Positions 32,206-42,717 of a stretch of DNA of 64,000 nt are shown here, piece after piece. Position 1 is the first letter of the stretch. Every line of letters starts with the position of its first letter. The notes under the pieces were generated by a model. The model worked only from the letters and a program-made list of their open reading frames with translations, did no database searches and was not told the DNA's origin. The stretch comes from Chondrosia reniformis (taxonomy: Eukaryota > Porifera > Demospongiae > Chondrillida > Chondrillidae), in NCBI GenBank assembly GCA_947172415.1, contig OX359195.1, forward strand, positions 3,071,001 to 3,135,000. The letters run 5' to 3'. The translations under genes and the position numbers were made by a program.

Positions 32206-35200
32206 CTCAGGTGTGTTAAGGCTTGTCACAAGATATTGCGTAATCATTTATATTTTATATTTTCAACTGTTTTCTTCTTTTACTGCAGCTTAATGCCCTC
32301 CTGTATTTGCCTCAAAGGTGCACTTTCTTTAGACGATTGCAGACAGATTTTTGAATCAATGGAGCTTAACACGTAGTGATGAAGAATCCATCGAAATTGG
32401 ACGGTACATTGTACCGCATTTGTGTCAAATGCGGCAACTTAGATCACTTTAAATTAACGTTATTTTTGTACTTACTTTGTTATTTCGATGTTATCTTTAA
32501 TATACCTTAAGTGCGTTCTGGTAGAACGTCCCTACTTCGAGAGTGAGATAAATTCTCGTGTAAAGGAGACAGAAAATCTTACTTCTTGCGGTAGCGAAGG
32601 CTCGTATGAAGAAGCACCTAAGCTGAAATAATAAACTAAAAATTCTGTAGCGAAAGTATGATCCTAGACCGATTCCTTCATAGCCGTTTCAGATTCACTT
32701 CCGAAAAAACTTAGCTCTGCTCCACCATTACGGGAAATAACAATTATAAAATGTCATGTGACTCGGAGGCGGGAAGTCGTTACAAGGCGGGAATCCCTAT
32801 AGGAACACTGCTGTATTCGTTTAGTATATACGTTATTATATTGAATCGGAAACAAACGTAAGGAAACGAAATATTACGTGTGTAATACGGCCACATAGTA
32901 TAGTCGTATATACGTACGTATTATGTATAGTTTGTATATACGTATATGTATATATATATAGTTCGTATATACGTTTATATATGATCGAATTAAAAACATT
33001 TCTCATTATTTATGTTAAATTGCATGCAATTAAATGTATACATATGTGGCTACAGTCAGTGTCTTCCTTGATTATTTCTTGAATGTTGCAGTATATGGCC
33101 AAAACTCCAGTCCTCCTTCAATTCAACTGTGGCTTTGCAAGGTGTGCTGTGAAGGAAATCACAGCTGAACTTGCTGCAGGTAAAAAAGGAAAATCAGCAA
33201 GAATAGTTGATAATAAGCTTAGAGCAGAAAAGTTTCAAAAACTATTCAACTTACCATCTTTTGGAATTCCCAATGGTTTTTATGAAGCTACTACAACAAA
33301 ACGACCACCACTATTTGAGGCACGGTGCAAAGTTATTCTTGATGCTTTCAGTACCAATTGGCATTCTCAATGTAAAAAGCAGGAGTATCTAATGGCATTC
33401 TCACATGCTAAATGGAGGAAGCTGAAGGCGGATGAGAAGGCCAGACATTCATTGCAGAAATGTATGGCTTGTGCCACTCAACATTCAACACTACAAGAGG
33501 CATTTCCAGGGCCACCATTCAAGCCTGACCTACCTTCCATATATGAGAGTGCTTCAACATCCAGAAAGAATGAGAGGGCTGTGACTAGACAAGCACTAAA
33601 CTATCTCAATACATATCATGAGGTACATATATGACCGTTAAGGTAACAATAGTTATGATTTACCTACATACACACTTTTGTCCACTACAGGATAGGTTCG
33701 GCCATTGTTTTGTTCATTCGGTAGTCACATTATGCCCTGAGATGCACCTACAAAAGAAACCAAATAGGGGTGAAGTGCGTGCTGCCAGCAGAAAGAGAGA
33801 CAGACACGTTCGGGACAAGGAGAATGCCGTACTTAATGCAATCATTCCAAGACAAATCCTGGGTGATAGCAGAGCATCTGTATCTTCGTATTTAAAGAGG
33901 AGGCAACAACAATATTTTGAAGACCACAAGAATGTGGTAAGGTGAAATCACATTCACCATCAGAAATCAACATGCACTGGGACATTCCAACTGCAATGGA
34001 CATGTTGAGGAACTGGCCATCAGACACCAAGATAAATTGGTCCATTGAGTCCAAAAAACTGGGCATACCAGGTTCCAACAGTGGACAAGTTCTGAAAGAA
34101 ACTGCCATAAAACATGGTATTGACACAGTTGCCTTGGATTCACTATCAACCAGGCGTATTCGAGCAAAGAAACGGAGGTTACCAGGAAGCAGTATCAGTG
34201 TGGGCTGTGGACCAAGCAAGAAAGTGCTGAAGAGTACCTGGGTAGATATGATACAATCAGGTTAGATATAACACATACATGACAAATTGCAATATGTGCA
34301 TGTTATAGCTGCTTGTGTACATGGTGTTTCACCCATCCTTATTCATCTGAAATTAGGTGAACTGTGCTTAGGTGAGCCTTGTGCCCCCTATGACATCACT
34401 CGTGTGAGGCATGGAACAGAGGAGATTAAGGAGACTATTATAGGAAGGAAGAAGCCCCTACTAGAAATACGCAAGCAATCACTGAAGGATCACTTCCAAT
34501 ACATGCGGCTATGTAACAAGGAGCTGCTCTTAGCAAAAGACAGGACTGAACTAGAAGTCATGTTCAATTGTGTAGGAGATCCAATGTCAGACAATGAACT
34601 ACATCAGTTCATAGTAAAACAGTTGGCCCTTCGTTACTTCGCTCTCTGGCATGACCATTCAACTGTGTGTGGCTGCGGTTTCATACTGGTTACCTGCAAG
34701 GAAGTATATAATAGCGCAACATATTACACCAATGCTGAGTATAAAGCACTTACAGGTTAGTATAGTATATGTTAAAACCTAGTATTTGTATATTAATGTT
34801 TAACATTTATGATTGCTATACAAAATACATGACTTACTGAATTAATTATTTTATTGGTGAATCTGTGGATGTGCAAGCAGCTGTTGAAAGGCCTTATGTT
34901 TACATTCTTGCAGCAGGATCATCATCTGCAGCTGATAATATTGCCCTAGCTGCAGACAGAGTAGACTGCCTAAAGGAATGGAACACAGAAACATTATGTA
35001 CTACACAGGGTATAGAGCTCTCAGATGTCCTGAGATTTTTTAATGGTGACAAAGTTGCCCAGTGGATGGAAGGAGGTTGCCAGTTAGGAGGGAACTACAA
35101 GTGTGGTTCTTGTGGCACAGAGATAGGCTCCTTCATGGATTTGGCTCGGTGCAATCAGTTACCTTATCGATCATTACAGGACATCCAGGCCCATGTTCTT

Positions 35201-37435
35201 GCAGGCATACATGGAGGAAAGAGGCTGTGTGTGAGGCCATTTGCAGAATTATCCATACAAGATGTTCGCCAAGAGTTAGCAGCACGACATCTTGATTCAG
35301 GTGGTGATTGAAAAGTAGCAAGGAAACGCCTAGCAAAACATTTAGGAGTTTTGCAGCGTGTTCCCTTGTTGCTTATTACCAACCCCAAGGGCAGCCTAGA
35401 GGAACTTAACCTTCAACACTATGCCATCAGTGACTTTGAACCACTTCATGGAATCAAGGGCCACCTTATCAACCTCTTTGCTGAGTTACCACACATTCTA
35501 CCTGAAACCATTAAGGCTAATGTTAACCTACTTCTTAGCACATGCCTCCGAAAGGAAAAGGTTACAGGTGCTGATTTGCGTGTCACTGCCATTGTGCTCT
35601 GTAAGTCCCTTTCTGGCAAAGTTTCTACTGAAATTGAAGCACTCATCGAAAGTGCTGTGCGTATTGCTCAGCTCAGTTACCTTGCAGATGAGAAGCGTAC
35701 TCCTCGGTCCATTCTACAGCTGTATAACTGCACTTGGTACCACCATGAACTACTTTTATCCCTCATACCTCAACCTCATTCCATCACATGCCAGAAGCTA
35801 TTTGGTTCATACCTGCATGACATTTCCTGTCATGCAGCCCCTCAGTTTGAGCTTCTTTCTTTGAAGTCCTGCAACACAGAAATTGAGGAACGTTTGTTTG
35901 GACAGGTTAGGAGAATAGCAGAAGGTTGTACCAACAGGCAACCACAAAATGTGCTCAATCAGGTGTTCATTCGGCTACAAGTTCTACTAAACCAAGGGAA
36001 TGTGAAGGTAAAGGAAAGCAAGGTTGTCAGAGCTGCCAGAAGTCTGAAACCTTATGCCGGCACTTCAATCTCCAAGAACTTTATAGCTAATCGAATGAGA
36101 AGCTGGCAGGTCCATTTAAAGAGAATCTCTCCATACTTATCCAAAGGTGAAGGGGTTTGGTGGACACAGACTAACAACACATATCACTTTTTTGATGGAG
36201 AGCAGCATCCCAACATTCATCCACAAGGTCCACCTCTGCAGAACTTCAGAAACTTATCCCAAAAGCAGCTTAACGACATCAAAGTTAAACACTGGGACAA
36301 CCTTCTGCAGAATTGCATAACCCTCCCCACCCCTTACATACAGCTCTACAACAACCTAGGCTTTCCTACAGAAAAGGTCTTCTTCCCTTTTCCAGCAAAT
36401 GAAAGCCCTTCACCTAGCCCTACAACTAGTACTCATGTAGCACAAATGGATACGTCTACACCTACCTCATCTGGTACCAGCACACAGCCAATCACTCTAA
36501 ACATGCGGACACCACATCTATCTGAAGATGCACAATCAGTAGATTTTTGCTCCAGTGACGATAGCGAAGATGATGTGCAAGGAATTGAAGGAAGACATCA
36601 AGACTTCAAGACTTTAGGTACCTATGTGTACATATATAATATGAATCAGTAAAGAATGTATGCATTCAGTCATGTACAGACATATAATTACAAAGAGATT
36701 CAATTTCATCATATTCTTTTCTCCATATCAAATATAGCCGATAGCAATGAAAATGACATTACATTTGTCAATGACAACCTTTTAATTCAAGCCGAGATTT
36801 CTGATAAGGAAGGGGAGTAAAATACCAGCTAAAATGACAATGCATGCATAAAACCTTTTCAATTTCATTATAGAGTCATCATCACCTCCTCTTCTGAAAT
36901 CCAGCCACTCCAGGATAATTTCTGAAATTATTGGTAGCTCTAGTGAGCTCATGCAGTATGATGACATACGAAGTAGCTTAAAAGACAGTAGTTCCACCCA
37001 CTATAGCAACCATTATTTACCGACAACATGATCTATTGCTAGCTGGTTTACAGACACAAGTCCTCAAAACTTATCATTTACTTGTACAACAAGTAAGGGA
37101 TTATGAACAGAGTCACTTCAAGCAATATGGTATTCTTCCAAATACTCTGACACCAGATTGGGAGGAAAAGTACAAAAAATAAAGAAATGCAAAGCCTTAC
37201 TACGTACATGGAACATTAGAATATAGCTGACAACACAGTAACCTAAACAAAACTTCCAATACTTACAGAAACACAAACAATTTACCGGCCATTTATCCAC
37301 CATTTTATTTTACTAATTATGACATCATGCACAGGAAAAGAAAATATTTACTGAAGCTGACCACAACATAAACAATTAGCCATTGCGCAGCAGGAAGTTG
37401 CCCAAACAAGCTGGACAGTCCTTAATGCACCTGAG
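32206..37435 (+). mobile_element. 5.2-kb DNA transposon, copy 1 (unassigned superfamily)
   Basis: The ends are CTCAGGTGTGTTAAGG at 32206 and CCTTAATGCACCTGAG ending at 37435, imperfect 16-bp inverted repeats. Copy 2 (58343-63569) has the same ends in opposite orientation. The two align almost without gaps (positions sum to 95778 over most of their length). Flanks of copy 1 are AT on the left and TT on the right, which do not match each other. It carries one spliced gene on the + strand, AT-rich palindromic steps (tatacgtata) at about 32900-32990, and a small perfect hairpin ccgcatttg-tgt-caaatgcgg at about 32413-32433. Length 5230 bp. Confidence 0.9.
33095..36820 (+). pseudogene. Candidate transposase of 5.2-kb element, copy 1, with stop
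   Basis: Same six-exon structure as copy 2: 33095-33622, 33691-33941 plus 33942-34260 (joined by a one-base frame change), 34357-34755, 34881-36617, 36738-36820. An in-frame TGA at 35309-35311 (after HLDSGGD) cuts the SAP-like motif; copy 2 reads through here (HLDSGDDGKV). Otherwise the two differ by roughly a dozen residues. The stop should make copy 1 non-autonomous, though its terminal repeats are intact. Confidence 0.8.
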
Positions 37436-38870
37436 TTCCTCAACCTTCATCTGCTTATTCATCCATTAAACACTCTTAGTCTACTCTTGACAAGTAGCCC
37501 TCGAGCATTCACTCAGGAGTGACATTCAAACACTCCATTTATCACATTCCTCGCTCTTCCCACTCTGGAAGCCAATTATCCAACCCTTTCCGTTTACTTG
37601 CCGAGAAGGCCCAGGCATATTGACAGTTCCTGGTCCTTTCAACGCGGAACTCACTTTTTGGAAAATGCCGCCTTCAATCCTAAACAAATGACTCTCGACA
37701 CACTGTCAAGTAGTTCAGTTGTAATTAGGACAGTAAGGCACCTCATTGTCTAGTTTTATTTAACCGGAGTCTTTCGTACAACTGTCTCAAACTTGAGAGA
37801 ACTGCAATTGCAATCATTGCACCACAAGCTAATGACTATTCTGCTTCAAAATTGGCATTGGTTCTCGAGTGACTCTCATTTGATTAGATCCTTCATAGAT
37901 TAGATCCTTTGTAACTTTAGACCGAAACAACCCAGTCATTCACTGGTATTCAATCGATCTGCTTGGCCAAAGCCTTCTCGAATGTGAAACACAAATCTCG
38001 TCAAATCTCGAATATCATTTCAAATTCACCACAAGCCCTAGCTACAGAAGACTATGGCATCTGAATCGCCATGGGAAACAGTTCAAACTTATGCCCTCGT
38101 TCAGCCCTGAGGCCAATCGTACCAACCATCTATTCTTCCCAGGCTTTTTGAGATTCCATCAATTGTGCCCGAGCCCCCTTTGATCAAGGAGAGCTTACTA
38201 GAAAATCTGGAAATTCACTCCAATTGTCCTCGCTTCTATGTACAATCGTAAGATCGTCATTTCCAATTGGAAAAAGCTCAAGGAACTTTCATCCCAACTT
38301 TCATCCCAACTTTCAGTCACTCTCGAGGCTCATGAAACAAACTTGCCAAGCTTCGGGATTCAAACTATAGCTTGGTCCAAGCCCCTGGGCTATGAGCTTT
38401 GGAATTTACGTGGAATCTGCAATTGCATTCCTTCGGTCACATGGTCACTACTAGTCACTTCTGTATCACTATTCGGCAATTCTCTGATTACCCCCATAAG
38501 GCTTAGGAGCATTCATACGAGGCCAACTGCCCTTCACCGGACTTTCTCGAATCGTAAATTTGGCCCGTAGGATTTCGCTCACCATGCTCCCCCTTATAGT
38601 AGGCAAGAACACAGTGGCGCGCAAGGGGATGACAAGAAGACGCTAAAGTCTCAACTGCATCTCGATATATTTTGACCAACTAAGTCTTTTCCAGTTACTT
38701 TTGCCTTTCAAAAGGAAGCCAATTTCATAACTAACAAGATTCAATTTTGAATTACTTTAAAAGTGTTGTGATAATTGAGTAAATAACACATTTATTAACA
38801 CGTCGAAGACAAGTATTTCAAGTTTAAAAACTCGAGGGGCTGCTGCCCCCCCCCGAATTAACTCGAACTA
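37436..38870. other. Gene-free block; candidate displaced rDNA spacer
   Basis: This block starts at the right end of transposon copy 1 and has a different texture from the rest: less A+T, many tctcg/ctttc/ccaag steps, a doublet of tttcatcccaac at about 38288-38310, and no long ORF. It ends near a C9 run (about 38845). If the inversion inferred between the two 5.2-kb copies is undone, this block comes to lie directly upstream of 63570-63720 and 18S. That would make it external or intergenic rDNA spacer. This is an inference; no rRNA sequence is visible in it. Confidence 0.4.
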
Positions 38871-38904
38871 CTTGGCCGAATCTTTGGTATTTAATATATA
38901 TATT

Positions 38905-39045
38905 CGTAATACTAACGATTGAGGATGCTTAATTGTCCTGAACATTATAAATAACGATGGAAAAGCTTCGTTAACTAAAGCTTCCTGAACTCCGCCATTT
39001 GCAAAAACGATGTATTGACGTATAAATTAAGTGTTACAATAGTTG
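38905..39045. repeat. Dispersed repeat (relative at 16515-16655)
   Basis: Second copy of the short repeat found in the kinase-Kelch intron, same orientation, about 85 percent alike by eye. Confidence 0.6.
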
Positions 39046-39112
39046 CGTATGAACTCGTATTATACATATATCGACGAATAAAATAAGTGTTATAACAGCT
39101 GCGTGTGTATAT

Positions 39113-40130
39113 ATACAGTACAAGTTACAATATACTAAGGTAATCTAATATAATATAAATAAATAATATAATATAAATAATTCATATGGCTCCAGGAAAG
39201 GACCTAGCAACAGAATGGGCATAGTATCATATAGATTAGGGTATAAAACTCATTTTTAATTTTTCATTTCGGTCTCGGTTTGGTAGAAAACGGAGGACAA
39301 AGTCTGCATATAAGATGCCATAGGACTATAGAAAGGCTATAGAAAATTTATATTGAAAGCATGTGTTATATTAGTAAAAATTATCAATTTGTCAGATAAC
39401 TGTGAAACCGACATATATCATGGTACATGTGTTTGACAAACGTCTGGCCTAGTTTTCCTTAATTAAAGTTGCAAAATAATCAAGACATAATGAAGAATGC
39501 AAGTTTATGATTGTACAATTTGGTGATGTATTGTGATGTTTCTCTAGTGCGTCACCAACACTCTCATATGTCGCTCCGTACATATTTAATGGATTATCAT
39601 GTAACGTTGCGAAAACGTCACCCCCTTGTTGTAAAGAAGATCATCCTTTCAAGAATGGCTATGACAGGTCGACGCTCTCCTACGAGAAGGAGCTAGCGAA
39701 TAGGCGAGTTGTAGCGAAGGTTAGATAAAGCGTTTTTGTATATGTCCCCGTCAAGTTTGAGGCAGAATTGTTCCTATATTGATGCGAAAGACTGAATTCG
39801 TTTGGTCGACCGAATTACTTTGGTAATTTATTCTCTGTCTTCTCTTTTTACGTTATCTGTTAATATTTTTACTTGTCCATGTGTAGGTATATATATATAT
39901 ATACTGGCAATATTAAAATTACAATCAATTACTGCACAGTACAAGTTACAAATTTAAGAGGGCCAAGTAACTATACAATATTAAAATTACAATCAAGGAC
40001 TAGCTACACATGCAGTGCAAGTTACAAATTTAAAGAGATCAAAGTGACCCCTAGGATAATCAATAGATATAATTTTAAGCATATGTCACAATTTATCTAC
40101 ACTATACACAGTGCAAGTTGTAATTCTTGC
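39113..40130. repeat. 1.2-kb repeat family, copy B
   Basis: Collinear with copy A (26041-27250) but lacks the second arm of its foldback. It is followed by three short diverged direct units of the acagtgcaagttaca motif (39935-40130). Confidence 0.65.
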
Positions 40131-40437
40131 AAATGATAATCACAGTCCAACACTTTAGTCACACTGCTGCGCGCAGCTGTAGACTTAATTGAAATACTCA
40201 ACTTCTGCATGGAGGATACAGAACTATAAAGTCAAGGGACATAAAGGCTGGGGCTTTTAATTTATTTCATGAACAATGTCCCTTGTGTGCAAGTTACCAA
40301 ATTGTCTCTCACCCTCTTGTTTATGTGAATGCATGAAAGCAAGCAACGGCACTCCTAGCTCGCACTCCAGGCAAGTCAAATCTGCAGTGATTATTGGTTT
40401 CGACCCCCTGCATGAGACTGGAATTTTTGCTGATAAT

Positions 40438-41190
40438 GGCATGCAGATGCATCATCTTCAGTCTATACTAAGGTGTGAAAAGGTAATTGGAAGGCCATGC
40501 GTTTATTTAACCTTATATGATCTGTAGACTACTACTCTGTATGCAGCAGTTGAGAATTTCAGTGTGGCTAAAGTCTTGTAGCGTTTAATATACCTGATTG
40601 TGATTATTTTGGGAGTCATTTGCATCCGTATTATATTATATACCTCAGTGTGATTATCTTGGGAGTCACTTGCATCTGTGTATAAATTTGTAACTTGCAC
40701 TGTGTAGTACTTGATTGTGTTTAAACATGCATAATATATAACACTCATTATTATAATATAAATAAATAATATAATTAAATAATTCATATGGCTCCAAGAA
40801 AGGATCTAGAAACAAAATGGCCATATCATCATAAAGTTTAGGGTATAAAACTCGTTTTAAATTAAGGGATTTCTTATTTAAGCCTCTGTTTGTTAGTAAA
40901 AGGAGGACAAAGTCTGTGTATAAAGGGCCATAGGACTATAGAAAACCTATGGGAAATTTATATGCAAACCAAGTGTTATATTAATAAAAAATTTCAATTT
41001 GTCAGATAACTGGGAAATGAACATATATCATGGTACATGTGCATAGGAAACGTTTGGCAAAGTTTTGCTTAATTAAATGAGCAAAATAATCAAAATATAA
41101 TGAAGAATTCAAAGTTACGATTGCGCAAGCTGGTGATGTATTATGATGTTCTTCTAATGCGTCACCAACACAATATGTATTCATGAAGTT
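40438..41190. repeat. 1.2-kb repeat family, copy C, rearranged
   Basis: 40438-40745 matches copy A 26935-27245 in reverse orientation; 40745-41190 matches copy A 26095-26490 in direct orientation. So the two ends of the family meet head to head here. This points to an inverted-repeat end structure or to a rearranged copy. Confidence 0.65.
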
Positions 41191-41410
41191 CACTATGAGT
41201 ACACAATGTGCCTTATATGGTGTAGGAAATGTTCAATAAACAAAGCCATGTTAGGTTCACTTTTTGAAGTACACGACACTGTTTTGTCGACTTAAGGACA
41301 ATTAGTGATGTTCTTTCTTGAGTGAAGCTGTATGTGCTCGGCGAAAGTCAAACACTGATCAATGAAAACAGAATACATTATGGATCTAAGTGAATTATGC
41401 TGAAGCTTAG

Positions 41411-41958
41411 CCATAGTTTTAATTACATATTGGGGGGTAAAGCCCAAAACAGGCCCTCCACTTCCAACTATCACGCCATAGTTTTAATTGAATGTCGGTG
41501 GGTACAGCCCGAAACAGGCCCTCCACTTCCAACTGTCACACCATAGTTTTAATTGAATGTCGGTGGGTACAGCCCGTAACAGGCCCTCCACTTCCAACTC
41601 TCACACCATACTTTTAATTGAATGTCGGCGGGTACAGCCCGAAACAGGCCCTCCACTTCCAACTATCACACCATAGTTTTAATCGAATGCTGGTGGGTAC
41701 AGCCCGAAACAGGCTTTCCACTTCCAACTTTCACGCCATAGTTTTAATTACATGTCAGTGGGTACAGCCCGAAACAGGCACTCCACTTCCAATGGTCACA
41801 CCATAGTTTTAAGTACATGTTGGTGGGTACAGCCCGAAACAGGCCCTCCACTTCCAACTGTCACACCATAGTTTTAGTTGAATGTTAGTGGGTACAGCCC
41901 GATACAGGTCCCCTACTTCCAACGTCACACCATAGTTTAAATCGAATTTTGGTGGGTA
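41411..41958. repeat. 65-bp minisatellite, left part
   Basis: More than eight units of catagttttaattgaatgtc followed by ggtgggtacagcccgaaaca and ggccctccacttccaact. The array is broken at 41958 by the CACTA-like element and resumes at 53134 with cagcccgaaacag-type units. Confidence 0.9.
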
Positions 41959-42489
41959 TAGTGCGTTTCAGTCAAAGTTTCCACTTTTTGAATTTTTTAC
42001 CTCTTAAGCTTTGATAAGCTTAAATTCAAATTTGGTAAGGTCATTTTCTTTGAAACTTGGACAGGTTGTAGCTAAGTCATGTAGTTTTGGAATAGCGAGA
42101 TAATAGTGTTACCATGGTAACCATGGGCTTGCGTAATTGCCCCCAATTTCCTAATAAGGTAAAGAGATGCTTTTCTTCAATCTTCTCCTAGGTTGTTTGA
42201 AATTTTTTTACTTTGTTTAATGTAACATATATTTAAGATAATTTTTAAACTTTATAAAGAGGCTTTTGTAATATATTTCTTTATTTTTGAGAAATATCAG
42301 TTGAAAATTTTTAATGGTACATATATTCATTTTCTATCTAGTTTGTGGGGAAACCTTCTAGGAAGTAAATTTTGCTAACATTCTAAACCAGAATGAATTA
42401 TCTAAATTTGTAAAGAGGATTTTTTCCATAAATGGTTCTAGGAAGGAGTTATTAACTTTTATATTTTACCTAATTTGCATATTTGAAAC

Positions 42490-42670
42490 CACAATGTAAA
42501 CAGCACAGGGGAAAACGCGTGTACAAACGGGTATTCACGAATCCCGTGACACATACGGGTTACGGGATTCACACGGGTTGCCGCATGCAACGGAAGAAGA
42601 CGCTACCGTGTAAATCGTTGTACACGTTAGTCAACGGACTCCGTGCATGCATGCGTTCAAGGTGAGAAGT
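42490..42670. promoter_or_regulatory. Left subterminal repeat zone (ACGGGT motifs)
   Basis: Clustered short motifs ACGGGT / CCCGTG in both orientations (acgggtattcacg, cccgtgacac, acgggttacggg, acacgggttgcc, gctaccgtg). CACTA/EnSpm elements are known to carry many short subterminal binding sites for their TnpA-type protein. It lies just before the transposase start codon, so it may double as promoter. Confidence 0.6.
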
Positions 42671-42717
42671 GATCCCTGTGCACGTGGTCGATCGTTAGCC
42701 GGCGGACTCGCACCGAG

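Noticed and set aside
32880-32990. Replication origin or attachment site in the tatacgtata-rich block
   Set aside because: It is simple AT-rich palindromic sequence inside both transposon copies; promoter or structural DNA is a sufficient explanation.
33935-33965. 22-30 nt micro-intron explaining the frame change
   Set aside because: None of the GT-AG pairs tried brings the next coding block into frame.
34845-34860. Loss of splice acceptor before exon 5 of the 5.2-kb element (ATTG instead of AG)
   Set aside because: A canonical acceptor gcaagcag at 34873-34880 lies just downstream and keeps the frame.
35421-35864. 147-codon alternative-frame ORF in transposon copy 1, also in copy 2 (59914-60357)
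   Set aside because: It overlaps the well-supported exon 5 frame. Its presence in both copies only reflects their near identity.
41411-41958. Possible gene array or CRISPR because of the regular 65-bp period
   Set aside because: The whole 65-bp unit is repeated with no unique spacers; it is a minisatellite.
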